64,000 nt of DNA, taken from NCBI RefSeq assembly GCF_034651555.1, contig NZ_JAYEEQ010000021.1:3626-67625 (forward strand). Reading direction: 5' to 3'. Shown in pieces: positions 42,603 through 52,498 of the stretch; positions within the stretch are counted from its first letter, which is position 1, and every line of letters starts with the position of its first letter. This stretch comes from Aurantibrevibacter litoralis (GTDB taxonomy: Bacteria; Bacteroidota; Bacteroidia; Flavobacteriales; Flavobacteriaceae). The notes under the pieces were generated by a model. That model searched no databases. It was not told the origin of the DNA and saw nothing but the letters and a program-made list of their open reading frames with translations. A program made the position numbers and the translations under genes.

Positions 42603-43685
42603 ATGGAAAATTCAAAAGAAATGAGGACTTGGTTAGACGACATGAAATTAGACCACCCATTGGTCATTGCCGGTCCATGTAGTGCAGAAACAGAAGATCA
42701 GGTGCTCAGAATAGCACATGAGTTAAAGGATACCGATGTAAATTACTACAGAGCAGGAATCTGGAAACCCAGAACACGTCCGGGAATGTTTGAAGGCGTT
42801 GGCGCTATTGGGTTAAAATGGTTGCAACGGGTTCAGGAAGAAACCGGAATGAAAACCGCTACCGAGGTGGCGAACAGAGCCCATGTAGATTTGGCATTAG
42901 AGAATAATGTAGATTTGTTGTGGATCGGTGCACGATCTACCGTAAGTCCGTTTATCATTCAGGAAATTGCAGACGCTCTGGAAGGAACAGACAAAATCAT
43001 CTTGGTTAAAAACCCTGTGAATCCTGATTTATCACTTTGGTTAGGGGCTATAGAACGATTGGCCAAAGCCAATATAAAAAAATTGGGCGTAATCCACAGA
43101 GGCTTTTCTACCTACGAAAAAACAAAATATCGCAACATTCCGGAATGGCAATTGGCCATCGAGTTGCAAACTAAATTCCCGGATTTGCCTATTATTAATG
43201 ATCCTTCGCACATTACAGGAAAAAGAGATATGATTTTTGATGTATCGCAAACTGCGTTAGATTTAAATTTTGACGGGTTAATGATAGAAACCCATGATGA
43301 TCCGGATAATGCCTGGAGCGATGCTGCCCAGCAAGTAACACCGGCACGTTTAATTCAGATTATGAAGGATTTGAAAATTAGAAAAGAAACCGATCAAGAA
43401 ATGGATTACACCAGTAAGCTGAGTAACCTTCGCGCTCAAATAGATATTATGGATCATCAGTTACTCGACATCCTAGGGAAACGAATGAAAATTTCTGAAG
43501 GAATTGGTGCGTTAAAGAAACAAAAGAATGTGGCGGTTTTGCAAAGTGCTCGTTGGAACGAGATTCTCGGTGCTATGATTTTAGAGGGAGAAACCAAAGG
43601 ACTCAGCGAAGAATTTGTGCTGCGGTTGTTCAAGGCCATTCATCAGGAATCCATTAACCATCAGGAAAAGATTATCAATGCTTAA
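42603..43685 (+). CDS. Bifunctional DAHP synthase / chorismate mutase
   Basis: 360 residues. Residues 15-260 are a class Ib (KdsA-like) DAHP synthase: VIAGPCSAETEDQVLRIA, GIWKPRTRPGMFEGVG and INDPSHITGKRDMI. Residues 270-355 are a type II (AroQ) chorismate mutase: SNLRAQIDIMDHQLLDILGKRMKISEGIGALKKQK. It joins the first step of the shikimate pathway to the branch enzyme, so it can be feedback-controlled by prephenate or chorismate (known of such fusions). It closes the operon, whose terminator lies directly after. Confidence 0.93.
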   Translation: MENSKEMRTWLDDMKLDHPLVIAGPCSAETEDQVLRIAHELKDTDVNYYRAGIWKPRTRPGMFEGVGAIGLKWLQRVQEETGMKTATEVANRAHVDLALENNVDLLWIGARSTVSPFIIQEIADALEGTDKIILVKNPVNPDLSLWLGAIERLAKANIKKLGVIHRGFSTYEKTKYRNIPEWQLAIELQTKFPDLPIINDPSHITGKRDMIFDVSQTALDLNFDGLMIETHDDPDNAWSDAAQQVTPARLIQIMKDLKIRKETDQEMDYTSKLSNLRAQIDIMDHQLLDILGKRMKISEGIGALKKQKNVAVLQSARWNEILGAMILEGETKGLSEEFVLRLFKAIHQESINHQEKIINA

Positions 43686-43691
43686 CTACGT

Positions 43692-43720
43692 AAACCCGAC
43701 GACAAGTCGGGTTTCTTATT
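43692..43720 (+). terminator. Terminator of the aromatic operon
   Basis: AAACCCGAC (43692-43700), GACAA loop, GTCGGGTTT (43706-43714), then CTTATTTATTTT. Seven bases after the last stop codon. Confidence 0.88.
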
Positions 43721-43928
43721 TATTTTAAAGAAAAATCGGACTCCTCCCTTTGTATAAAGGGAGGTGGCTTCGCTAAGCGAAGACGGAGGGATGGATCTGG
43801 TATTCCGGTAGTAATATTATCCATTTAAAGCCATTTCCTCTAGAGCAACCGTGGAGGTTGGAATCTCATAAAGGTAGGGTGTTAAATTATCTAAGGAATG
43901 TAATGTGCGCATCATAAAAAGTCTTTAA
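43719..43928. repeat. Repeat A, first copy
   Basis: 210 bases aligning without gaps to 44115-44324, with eight mismatches by eye. It contains CTCCCTTTGTATAAAGGGAG and CTTCGCTAAGCGAAG hairpins. The gap 43686-44389 holds this copy, R3, copy A' and the upstream region of the DUF2807 gene. Confidence 0.9.
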
Positions 43929-44122
43929 TCTAAAGAAACCCCGACCCTTGGGTCGAGGTTTCTTATTTATCGCTCCTTTGGAGAGGTCGGAACTGCCTTT
44001 TGCAGTTCCGGGTGAGGTAAAATACAAAATTTCGGATTTTGGCCCAAAGGCCAAAATGAAACTGGCGAAATACCCCTATGGCTTGCCTCGGGGATAGTCA
44101 GTTTCAAAAAATTTTTTATTTT
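43927..44122. repeat. Dispersed repeat family R, copy R3, between the two A repeats
   Basis: The same hairpin series as R1 and R2, with a few changes (GGGTCGAGG for GGGTCGGGG, weakening the first hairpin). It occupies exactly the space between A and A'. Confidence 0.88.
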
Positions 44123-44324
44123 AAAGAAAAATCGGACTCCTCCCTTTGTCTAAAGGGAGGTGGCTTCGCTAAGCGAAGACGGAGGGATGGATCTGGTGTT
44201 CCGGTAGTAACACTCTCCATTTAAAGCCATTTGCTATAGAGCAACCGTGGAGGTTGGAATCTCATAAAGGTAGGGTGTTAAATTATCTAATGAATGTAAT
44301 GTGCGCATCATAAAAAGTCTTTAA
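44115..44324. repeat. Repeat A, second copy (A')
   Basis: Direct copy of 43719-43928 offset by 396 bases, no indels. Confidence 0.9.
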
Positions 44325-44389
44325 ATTTAAGAAAAAGTGTAACAACAAGGATGTTAGGTCATCTTTACCTAAACTAAAACACATAAAAC

Positions 44390-45064
44390 ATGAAAAGAAT
44401 AGTCACTATAGTCTTGATGATGGTAGCCGGTACTGCTTTTTCGCAACGCATTGTAGATAAGCAAGTAGGCAATTTTAAAGAAGTAAAAGTTTTTGATTTA
44501 ATTGAAGTCAACCTGATTCATTCTGACGAAGACAAGGTGTTGATCAAAGGAAAGAATGTGGATGATATCCAAATTGTCAATAAAAACGGCAAACTTAAGA
44601 TCCGGATGCAATTGGATAAAATTTTCACGGGAGAAGATACTTTTGTAGAAGTATATTACACCAAACTGGATGTAATTGATGCCAATGAAGGATCCAGAAT
44701 AACGTCTAATGCCCAGATGCATCAAAATAGCATTCAACTTAGGGCTCAAGAAGGTGCAAAAATAAAAGTAGGCTTAGATGTGGCCTATGTGGATGCAAGA
44801 GCGGTTACCGGGGGAATCATTGAGGCATCGGGATTGGCAAAAAGTCAGGCCATCGTTCTAAATACCGGTGGAATTTTTGAAGGAAGGGCGCTACGAACTG
44901 AAGATTCAAAAATTAAAATTAGTGCCGGGGGCGAATCTGAAATTTATGCCACGGAAAGTGCAGATATTACCATAAGAGCCGGTGGTGATGTACATGTGTA
45001 CGGCAATCCAAAAGAGATAAATAAAAACACATTTGCCGGTGGAAGAGTGCACATAAAAGGGTAA
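44390..45064 (+). CDS. DUF2807 (GIN) domain secreted protein
   Basis: 224 residues. Signal peptide MKRIVTIVLMMVAGTAFSQ, followed by a head GIN beta-solenoid: NLIHSDEDKVLIKGKNVDDIQ, YYTKLDVIDANEGSRI and the periodic TGGIIEASGLAKSQAIVLNT. It is a second DUF2807 member alongside the lipoprotein at 32325, with no lipobox. Function unknown; it lies upstream of a hydrolase gene in the same direction with a 56-base gap. Confidence 0.85.
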   Translation: MKRIVTIVLMMVAGTAFSQRIVDKQVGNFKEVKVFDLIEVNLIHSDEDKVLIKGKNVDDIQIVNKNGKLKIRMQLDKIFTGEDTFVEVYYTKLDVIDANEGSRITSNAQMHQNSIQLRAQEGAKIKVGLDVAYVDARAVTGGIIEASGLAKSQAIVLNTGGIFEGRALRTEDSKIKISAGGESEIYATESADITIRAGGDVHVYGNPKEINKNTFAGGRVHIKG

Positions 45065-45120
45065 TTTTAGAGCATCAGAGGAGCAAAAATTGCTCCATTT
45101 CTTAAAAATAGGATCACGAT

Positions 45121-46650
45121 ATGGCGCAACGCATATTCCTACTATTTCTATTGTTTCAGGTACACGCAGGGTTTAGTCAAACCTCATTACAGAAAATTGC
45201 GTTGCGCAATGGGAGCATGGATGTTGGATTTCGGCACTATCTTTCTGCCGACAGCACACGAACATATAACAGAATATTCGATTGGCGCACTAAAAGTGTA
45301 GCACGACCAATTCCGATAAGCTTGTGGTATCCTGCTAAAGAAACTATAAACAACACAGAACCACTCAAGATTATAGAATACTTCGAAATTTTGAAAGTGG
45401 AAGAAGAATGGGAGTACTTACCCAATGAGCAATTGTTAAATTGGTTTTACTATCCAAATACGGTTGCCAATCAAAATCACCTTAAAGAAAAAACCACGGC
45501 ATATAAGCATAATGAACCTATATATGGCCGTTTTCCGGTAGTGATTTACACACCAAGTTATCAGGCATCTTCAATAGAAAATTTTGCTTTATGTGAGTTT
45601 TTAGCAAGTCATGGCTATATTGTTATTTCCAGTCCGAGTCGGGGCACCGAAAATAGATTTTTTGAGGGTGGAACGGAAAAGGACTTGGAAACACAGGCAA
45701 GAGATGTGGAATTCTTGATTAAAGAAGTTGGAAAGGTACAGAATGCCGATTATAACCGTATTGCAACAATGGGCTTCAGTTTTGGGGGAATGGCTAACAT
45801 GCTTGCACAAATGCGAAATAAGAATATTAAAGCGGTTATAAGTTTGGATGGCAGTGAAAGGTATCAGTATACTACTTTAAAAAGGTCACCTTTTTTTAAT
45901 ATCGAAAAGATAGATATTCCCTACATGCATCTAGCACAAAAGGATATTCCCGAACTGGTTTTAAAAGAAGACAACATAAATGCAGAACTCAATTACGAAT
46001 TCGAGCTTTACGACAGTATTGTTTATAGTGATGCATTCCAATTAAAGTTTCATAACCTAACCCATTCGCATTTTAGTACGTTGGGTGTTCTTTTTGAGCC
46101 ACGGGACCAAAGACAGGATAAGAGTGATTTGGAAATAATGGAATCATACAGATTGGTTTCAGAATATACCTTAAATTTTTTGAACGCCTTCTTTAAGGAT
46201 GATACAGGCGCTGTACATTTTTTAGAAAATGAACCTTCCGAGAATAGAGTGGAAAAAGGCTTAATTACCAAACAATTTAAGAAGAAGAAAAACCTACCAA
46301 TGAATTTCCAGGATTTTAATGAATTAGCGTTAAAACAGAACTACGAACATCTATATGAACTGTACAAATCCATTCTGGAAAAGAATCCGACGATGCAATT
46401 GCCAGAAGGCAATCTAAACAATCTTGGCTTACAACTGGTTTTCAATCCTAAGACCTCGCAAAAAGGGATTAATGTATTTTTGTTTGCAACAGGGATTTAT
46501 CCAAATTCTGCCAATCTTTTTGATAGCTTGGCGGAGGCCTATTTATTTATGGGAGATAAGGAAAAGGCCATAGAAAACTTTAAAAAATCTTTAAAACTAG
46601 ATTCTCAAAACCAAAATGCGGTAGATCGTTTGAAATTACTTGAGAACTAA
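45121..46650 (+). CDS. Secreted alpha/beta-hydrolase with C-terminal TPR
   Basis: 509 residues. Signal peptide MAQRIFLLFLLFQVHAGFSQ. The nucleophile elbow GFSFGG lies in IATMGFSFGGMANMLAQM, about residue 220, and the fold resembles dienelactone hydrolase / platelet-activating-factor acetylhydrolase types (PVVIYTPSYQASSIENFALCEFLASHGYIV-like strand region). The last 120 residues contain a TPR-like repeat (AEAYLFMGDKEKAIENFKKSLKLDSQNQNAV). The substrate is unknown; periplasmic or surface location is inferred. Confidence 0.82.
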   Translation: MAQRIFLLFLLFQVHAGFSQTSLQKIALRNGSMDVGFRHYLSADSTRTYNRIFDWRTKSVARPIPISLWYPAKETINNTEPLKIIEYFEILKVEEEWEYLPNEQLLNWFYYPNTVANQNHLKEKTTAYKHNEPIYGRFPVVIYTPSYQASSIENFALCEFLASHGYIVISSPSRGTENRFFEGGTEKDLETQARDVEFLIKEVGKVQNADYNRIATMGFSFGGMANMLAQMRNKNIKAVISLDGSERYQYTTLKRSPFFNIEKIDIPYMHLAQKDIPELVLKEDNINAELNYEFELYDSIVYSDAFQLKFHNLTHSHFSTLGVLFEPRDQRQDKSDLEIMESYRLVSEYTLNFLNAFFKDDTGAVHFLENEPSENRVEKGLITKQFKKKKNLPMNFQDFNELALKQNYEHLYELYKSILEKNPTMQLPEGNLNNLGLQLVFNPKTSQKGINVFLFATGIYPNSANLFDSLAEAYLFMGDKEKAIENFKKSLKLDSQNQNAVDRLKLLEN

Positions 46651-46835
46651 AATCAAACAACATTCTTTAAGGAATTAGTGAACTGGAATTTTTGGATTCT
46701 AAAAAATCCTGAAGTTTTTGCGGACTTTTTTTGGATGATTCTGACTTTTATAAAGCGGCATGCCATCAAATATACAGCAATTGTTAAAGGGAAAAATCGT
46801 TATTTTGTCATGGAACTATAATTTTAAAAACAAGA

Positions 46836-47786
46836 ATGACAGGAATAGTGTATAAATCTACCGGAAGTTGGTATACCGTAAAGGCCGAAGACGGTAGTTT
46901 TTATGAATGCACTATCAAAGGGAAGTTTCGGATAAAAGGGATAAAAAGCACCAATCCCGTAGCCGTGGGAGATCGTGTTACCTTCGACATTGAAAAAATA
47001 GGGGATGAAACCATTGGTATTGTTACCGATATTGCCGAGAGGAAAAATTATATCATCCGTAAATCGGTAAATCTTTCCAAACAGACCCATATTATTGCTT
47101 CTAATTTAGATCAGGTGTTTTTAATGATCACCCTTAACAACCCGCCTACATTTACCAGTTTTATAGATCGGTTTTTGGTTACTTCTGAGGCGTATCATAT
47201 TCCGGCGGTGTTGTTGTTCAATAAAATAGATACCTATAGCGATGTCGAAATAGAGGAGATAACGTATTTGATTACTATGTATGGTGCTATTGGCTATACC
47301 TGCATAGCGATTTCGGCAACAACCGGAAAGAATATCGATGCAGTAAAAGAATTAATGAAAGGGAAAACCAGTATGTTTTCCGGGCATTCCGGCGTGGGTA
47401 AATCTACCTTAGTCAATGCCATTGCACCGGATTTAAATCTAAAAACTACCAAAATTTCTACCCAACATGCGCAGGGACAGCATACCACTACTTTTGCGGA
47501 AATGTTCGATTTAGAAATGGATGCTCGTATCATAGACACACCCGGCATCAAAGGATTTGGGGTGGTAGATATGGAAAAAGAGGAAGTAGGTGGCTATTTT
47601 CCGGAATTTTTTAAATTGAAGCCATCTTGTAAGTTTCACAACTGTCTTCACTTAGATGAACCCCATTGCGCCGTAAAAGAGGCTTTGGAGCGCGATGAGG
47701 TGGCTTGGAGTCGTTACAGAAGTTATGTACAGATTGTTACCGGAGAAGAAGAAGGATATAGAACAGCTATGTACGAACAAAAATAG
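46836..47786 (+). CDS. rsgA: Ribosome small subunit-dependent GTPase A
   Basis: 316 residues, circularly permuted GTPase: G4 (NKID in LLFNKIDTYSDV) comes before G1 (GHSGVGKST) and G3 (DTPGIKGFG). An OB-fold covers the first 80 residues and a zinc knuckle (CKFHNCLHLDEPHC) the C-terminus. It assists late maturation of the 30S subunit. One base before dtd; a possible -7 variant (TTATTTTG) stands about 30 bases before the ATG. Confidence 0.95.
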   Translation: MTGIVYKSTGSWYTVKAEDGSFYECTIKGKFRIKGIKSTNPVAVGDRVTFDIEKIGDETIGIVTDIAERKNYIIRKSVNLSKQTHIIASNLDQVFLMITLNNPPTFTSFIDRFLVTSEAYHIPAVLLFNKIDTYSDVEIEEITYLITMYGAIGYTCIAISATTGKNIDAVKELMKGKTSMFSGHSGVGKSTLVNAIAPDLNLKTTKISTQHAQGQHTTTFAEMFDLEMDARIIDTPGIKGFGVVDMEKEEVGGYFPEFFKLKPSCKFHNCLHLDEPHCAVKEALERDEVAWSRYRSYVQIVTGEEEGYRTAMYEQK

Positions 47787-48239
47787 ATGAGGGCAGTTAT
47801 ACAACGAGTTTCAAGAGCAAGTGTCACCGTAAATTCGGAAGTCATAGCAAAAATAGACCACGGGTTTCTTATTTTACTGGGCATAGAAGATGCCGATTCA
47901 GTAGAGGATCTACACTGGCTATCAAAGAAAATAGCAAACCTTCGGATTTTTAATGATTCGGAGGGTGTAATGAATTTGTCCTTGAAAGATATTGATGGAG
48001 ATGCCATAGTGGTGAGTCAGTTTACCTTGCATGCGGCAACGAAAAAGGGGAATAGACCTTCCTATATCAAAGCTGCTAAACCTGAGGTTGCAATTCCGCT
48101 TTATGAAAAATTTGTTCACCAAGTAGAAACAGAATTAGAAAAGAAAATTGGCACAGGTGTTTTTGGGGCTGATATGAAGGTGGAACTTCTGAACGATGGC
48201 CCGGTAACGATACTAATCGACACTAAGAATAGAGAATAA
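47787..48239 (+). CDS. dtd: D-aminoacyl-tRNA deacylase
   Basis: 150 residues. MRAVIQRVSRASVTV, SQFTL and the C-terminal NDGPVTI match DTD, which removes D-amino acids (notably D-Tyr) from tRNA. It starts one base after the rsgA stop and lies 10 bases before the MazG-like gene; probably an operon. Confidence 0.95.
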   Translation: MRAVIQRVSRASVTVNSEVIAKIDHGFLILLGIEDADSVEDLHWLSKKIANLRIFNDSEGVMNLSLKDIDGDAIVVSQFTLHAATKKGNRPSYIKAAKPEVAIPLYEKFVHQVETELEKKIGTGVFGADMKVELLNDGPVTILIDTKNRE

Positions 48240-48249
48240 ATAAAATCAG

Positions 48250-48576
48250 ATGAACATACAAAACGCACAACAAACGGTTGATGATTGGATAAAAGCCCAC
48301 GGTGTTCGCTATTTTAATGAGCTTACCAATATGGCGCAACTCACAGAGGAAGTAGGTGAGGTAGCTCGCATTATTGCCCGAAGATATGGCGAGCAAAGCG
48401 AAAAAGAGTCCGATAAAGATAAGGATTTAGGAGAAGAATTGGCCGATGTACTCTTTGTGGTGCTCTGTTTGGCCAATCAGACCGGAATTGATTTGCAAGA
48501 GGCCTTCGACAAAAAATTAGATCTAAAAACCAAGCGCGATCACGATAGACACAATACCAACGAAAAGCTGAAATAA
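48250..48576 (+). CDS. MazG-type nucleotide pyrophosphohydrolase
   Basis: 108 residues. The MazG core is EELADVLFVVLCLANQTG with acidic metal ligands and EEVGEVARIIARRYGEQS before it; the length fits the short single-domain form. Such enzymes hydrolyse NTPs/dNTPs to NMP and pyrophosphate, a clean-up role. Third gene of the rsgA-dtd-mazG-like set. Confidence 0.9.
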   Translation: MNIQNAQQTVDDWIKAHGVRYFNELTNMAQLTEEVGEVARIIARRYGEQSEKESDKDKDLGEELADVLFVVLCLANQTGIDLQEAFDKKLDLKTKRDHDRHNTNEKLK

Positions 48577-48723
48577 TGGTATATTTGCTTTTTTGATCGG
48601 GGTCTGTAGCATAAGGCGCTTTCGCAATACCTTTCGGGTTTCTCAAAAAAGCACTAAACCTTACATAAAAGCGGTACTATCCTTCAAAACCTGACCGTAA
48701 AATTACATAAATACAATAGCATT

Positions 48724-49959
48724 TTGAAAATTCAACTTACGCCTCCTATTATAAAACGGATCCAAGCGAATATAGAAATCACCGGTTCTAAAAGTGAATC
48801 TAATCGCTGTTTACTGCTAAAAGCGATATATCCAAACCTTAGTATAACCAATAGTTCTAATTCCGATGATTCGGAAGTGATGGAAAAAGGGCTAAAAATT
48901 GATACCGGAACGGTAGATATCCATCATGCCGGTACAGCCATGCGGTTTTTAACCAGTTATTTTGCCTCACAGGAGGGAAAGGAGGTTGTCTTGACGGGTT
49001 CAAAACGGATGACAGAACGCCCTATAAAGGTGTTGGTAGATGCCCTAAGAAGTCTTGGGGCAGCGATATCGTATGCGCAAGAAGAAGGCTATCCGCCACT
49101 AAAAATAACAGGAAAGAAACTTACCAAAAGTAAGGTGAGCCTTCCGGCAGATATCAGTAGTCAGTACATTTCATCTCTGTTGCTCATTGCACCAAATTTA
49201 GAAAACGGCTTGGAGTTGGAATTGTTGGGTAAAATTACATCCGTTCCCTATATTAAAATGACCTTAGGCTTGTTATCTCAAATTGGAGTACCTAGTACTT
49301 TTCAAGGCAATACCATAAAAGTAGTTCCAAAACCAGCTGTAGGCGCTATAAATGTAGTGGTAGAGTCGGACTGGAGTTCGGCCTCTTATTTTTATAGTAG
49401 TATGGCTTTGGCGGAAGTGGGGTCGGAAATCACCTTGTCGTCTTACAAAAAGGATAGCCTTCAGGGCGATAGCGTCTTAGCGGAAATTTATACCGATTTT
49501 GGAGTAACCACGACTTTTGTCGACAATAGGATTATCTTAAAAAAAGAAACGCAATGTTTGCGGCAATCTATTACTATTGATCTGGCCAATGCTCCGGATA
49601 TTGCCCAAACCATTGCAGTGAGCTGTTTCGGCTTGGAAATGGAGTGCCATCTTACCGGATTGCATACGCTAAAAATTAAGGAAACCGATCGTTTAGAAGC
49701 TTTAAAAACAGAACTATCGAAACTAGGAGCATCTATTTCGGTGACGGACAAAACCCTTACGTTAGTAGCGTCAAAAGTAATTAGGGAAGGGATCGCCATA
49801 GACACCTATAATGATCACCGAATGGCTATGGCTTTTGCGCCCTTAGCGCTAAAAACCCATCTTATCATTAATGATGCAGAAGTGGTTTCAAAATCGTATC
49901 CCGACTTTTGGAGCGATATGGAAAAATTGGGTATTGGGGTTGTGTCTTCCATGGAATGA
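48724..49959 (+). CDS. aroA: 3-phosphoshikimate 1-carboxyvinyltransferase (EPSP synthase)
   Basis: 411 residues from a TTG start at 48724; the next in-frame ATG would cut into the first beta-alpha repeat. ITGSKSESNRCLLLKAI holds the conserved phosphate/PEP-binding region, then HHAGTAMRFLTSYF and TGSKRMTERPIKVLVDAL, and DIAQTIAVSC, ETDRLEALKTEL and NDHRMAMAFAPLAL near the C-terminus. Makes EPSP for chorismate. It is a shorter divergent type common in Bacteroidota. TATATTTG at 48580-48587 may be its promoter, with a long leader. Its stop is convergent with the minus-strand gene at 50018. Confidence 0.93.
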   Translation: MKIQLTPPIIKRIQANIEITGSKSESNRCLLLKAIYPNLSITNSSNSDDSEVMEKGLKIDTGTVDIHHAGTAMRFLTSYFASQEGKEVVLTGSKRMTERPIKVLVDALRSLGAAISYAQEEGYPPLKITGKKLTKSKVSLPADISSQYISSLLLIAPNLENGLELELLGKITSVPYIKMTLGLLSQIGVPSTFQGNTIKVVPKPAVGAINVVVESDWSSASYFYSSMALAEVGSEITLSSYKKDSLQGDSVLAEIYTDFGVTTTFVDNRIILKKETQCLRQSITIDLANAPDIAQTIAVSCFGLEMECHLTGLHTLKIKETDRLEALKTELSKLGASISVTDKTLTLVASKVIREGIAIDTYNDHRMAMAFAPLALKTHLIINDAEVVSKSYPDFWSDMEKLGIGVVSSME

Positions 49960-50017
49960 TGTTGTTTTTTTATAGGAGATAAAGCAATCAAAGTTATAAG
50001 AAGCCTCAAAAAAAACT

Positions 50018-52474
50018 TCAATACATTTTATAGACAATGAGGGAATTATCCAAATCTTTTACCACCAATGCCAGCTTGCCATCCTTATCCATTTCGGCAA
50101 GATCGATCATGGAGTTGCCCATTACAGGGAAATTGGGAATGGCCTTACCATTACTATCAAACAAATATACTTTTCGATTCTGAAGATCGGTAACGCTCAC
50201 GTAGATTTTATTCTTTATCACAAACAATTTCGGTTTGCTGTACATCCCCAAGTCTAACACCAGCTTTTTGTCTTTTATTTGCAAGACATTATCGTTCATT
50301 AACACCAATGTTTTTGTAGTGGCATCCATTCCGTGATCGCGCTGCAACGCCAATGGAGTGGTTTTTATTTTCCCGGTTTCTTCAATCTGGTGCAATGCCC
50401 CTTGGGTATCGGTCATCGTAAACGTATCTTCATAAAAAACCACTTCGTTTTCAGAAAAATCGATTTTTTCGGCTACCGGAATTCGTGGCCTCCCGGTACG
50501 ATCCAATATCTTTATATGACCCGATTTTTGTCGAAATACCAAATAATCCCTTTTGCCGCTTCGGATGTGTTTGGGCGTGCCAAGGATAGGATTTTCGGCT
50601 TCGGTATAGGTGAACCCCTTTACTATTTCTCCTTTAGCATTATACATATGTATTTTGGTGCCATGTACCACCACAAAGCGATACTCCTTAGTTCCGTCAT
50701 AGTCAAAAACGGCAAGGGGATTTAGGACTTCGCCATCAAAAGAGGTGTTAAATGGCTTTACTTCCTCTCCGTTTCGGTCTAAAATTAAAAAGTGATGGTC
50801 TGTGGTAAAAGCCAATTGCAGTCGGCCATTTTTGTATATATCTACCTGTGTAATAGGCCCTTGAATTCTTCCGGACAACTGTTTTTTCCATAGCACCTTG
50901 CCATCAGTGGAAATAAGATAGAGGTAATTCTCTATGTCCTGAACTACAATTTCCTTTTTACCGGTTCTATGGTTAAGTACAAATTGCGGCTGGGTAGCTA
51001 GTGCTGCATCCAATTGCACAGAGAAAAGCGCTGAAACGCTATTGGCCCGGTTTTGTTTTTCCATTTTTTGAATGACCATGTTGGTGTGATAAAATCCGGC
51101 ATCAGAAACGATTTGAGCCGCAAATACATAGTCAGACAGGGAGGCTTTTTCAAAATCCCTTACCACTTCGTTGGCAAAATCGGCTTTCATAATTTGAGAT
51201 AGTCCTGCGGCATTGGCAATGAATAAAATACTACTTTCATCGGCAAGCTGGTTCATGCTTGTTTTATATACGTTGGTTTGTTCAAAGGTGTTCCCATTTT
51301 TAAAGTTAGAAACTATCATTTGCAAGGTTTCTTGCTCTGCGGCAAACACAAACGAATTTTCTAAAATGGTATAATATTGGGCGGTAAAATTTTGTACTAA
51401 GGGATTAAAGTAGGTGTTAAGAAAATCATTTTGATTTAATTCATTAATCTCGTTACCCAAATAATCCAAGGTGTTTCGTTCTAAACCGTCTAAAAATGTG
51501 GCAATAGTTTCGGAACGGTCGGCATTCAGCACCACGGCTTTGGTAGTATTCATAAAGATATTACCAATTTCAACCACGTTCTTAAAAAGGGTGTCCATGG
51601 GTGCCGAACGATCCAAATAGTGTTGCTGATTTTTGGCAAAAATAGAATACTCCGTAAAAGTATAGGACAATAAGGCATCGGTATTGGCAGGTGCCATGTA
51701 AGCAGTCGTGTTATTCCGTGGGTTAGTATGGTTAAAGAGGTTAACAATACTTTGTACAGAATCATTGGCTATGTTAACGCCATTGAGTTGGAGTTGTTCT
51801 TGCACCGCATCTACATCTAAAGCCACAAAATCGGTAAATTCAGAAATCGCAACCGATTTGTCTGAGGTTAGTAAAGCACCGAAAACGGGATTGGCTTTTT
51901 GTGTGTTTATAAAAATAGTAGCCGCTTTTGAAGTATTGGCCACCTTAAGAAATTTTTGAAGTTGTGTATCAACAGTTAAACTTTGACTGCGAACAATATT
52001 CTCTAATGGGATTTGCGAGGTGCTAATGAAAACGATGTCATTTAACCTAAGACGGAAAAACAGTACTTCATTGACCACATATTTTTCAATAGTTCTATTT
52101 TCATAGGTTAGGGTTTCTATTAGTTTATCTGATACATTTTCTAACTTAAGCAAGGTTTTCTCGGCATGCGAAATATACACAAGCTCAAAATTCGCTTTGC
52201 CGACTTCTAAAAAGGCCAAAAAGCTTTCTCCGTTGGATTGTACATAGTGTAGGGCTTGCGTTTTGTTGCGTATGGTACTATAGACTCCGGTTTTTGAAAG
52301 CTGTTTTAGAAAATTGTTGTTTTTAAGTTCACTCTTAAAGGTAGCATCCTCGTTAATACGAATAACGACGGCTGCATTGCTGGGAATATATGGTAAAAGT
52401 GAAGAAACTTTGGGTTTTTCCGGGCTGCAACTACATACCATAAAAAGAGTGAGTACAAGAATCTTGGCCTTCAT
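50018..52474 (-). CDS. Large lipoprotein with C-terminal beta-propeller-like region
   Basis: 818 residues. A lipoprotein signal (MKAKILVLTLFMVCSCS) is followed by about 480 residues of mixed alpha/beta of DUF3352 type (YIPSNAAVVIRINEDATFKSEL) and about 320 residues with repeated beta strands and aspartates of PQQ-like/propeller type (GRIQGPITQVDIYKNGRLQLA; FDYDGTKEYRFVVVHGTKIH). I do not recognise a specific function. It is convergent with aroA and has its own promoter (TAAATTTG at 52491-52498). Confidence 0.72.
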   Translation of the reverse strand: MKAKILVLTLFMVCSCSPEKPKVSSLLPYIPSNAAVVIRINEDATFKSELKNNNFLKQLSKTGVYSTIRNKTQALHYVQSNGESFLAFLEVGKANFELVYISHAEKTLLKLENVSDKLIETLTYENRTIEKYVVNEVLFFRLRLNDIVFISTSQIPLENIVRSQSLTVDTQLQKFLKVANTSKAATIFINTQKANPVFGALLTSDKSVAISEFTDFVALDVDAVQEQLQLNGVNIANDSVQSIVNLFNHTNPRNNTTAYMAPANTDALLSYTFTEYSIFAKNQQHYLDRSAPMDTLFKNVVEIGNIFMNTTKAVVLNADRSETIATFLDGLERNTLDYLGNEINELNQNDFLNTYFNPLVQNFTAQYYTILENSFVFAAEQETLQMIVSNFKNGNTFEQTNVYKTSMNQLADESSILFIANAAGLSQIMKADFANEVVRDFEKASLSDYVFAAQIVSDAGFYHTNMVIQKMEKQNRANSVSALFSVQLDAALATQPQFVLNHRTGKKEIVVQDIENYLYLISTDGKVLWKKQLSGRIQGPITQVDIYKNGRLQLAFTTDHHFLILDRNGEEVKPFNTSFDGEVLNPLAVFDYDGTKEYRFVVVHGTKIHMYNAKGEIVKGFTYTEAENPILGTPKHIRSGKRDYLVFRQKSGHIKILDRTGRPRIPVAEKIDFSENEVVFYEDTFTMTDTQGALHQIEETGKIKTTPLALQRDHGMDATTKTLVLMNDNVLQIKDKKLVLDLGMYSKPKLFVIKNKIYVSVTDLQNRKVYLFDSNGKAIPNFPVMGNSMIDLAEMDKDGKLALVVKDLDNSLIVYKMY

Positions 52475-52490
52475 GAGATCTGCTTTTGCG

Positions 52491-52498
52491 CAAATTTA
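52491..52498 (-). promoter_or_regulatory. -7 element for the large lipoprotein gene
   Basis: Minus strand TAAATTTG, 17 bases before the ATG at 52474. Confidence 0.55.
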
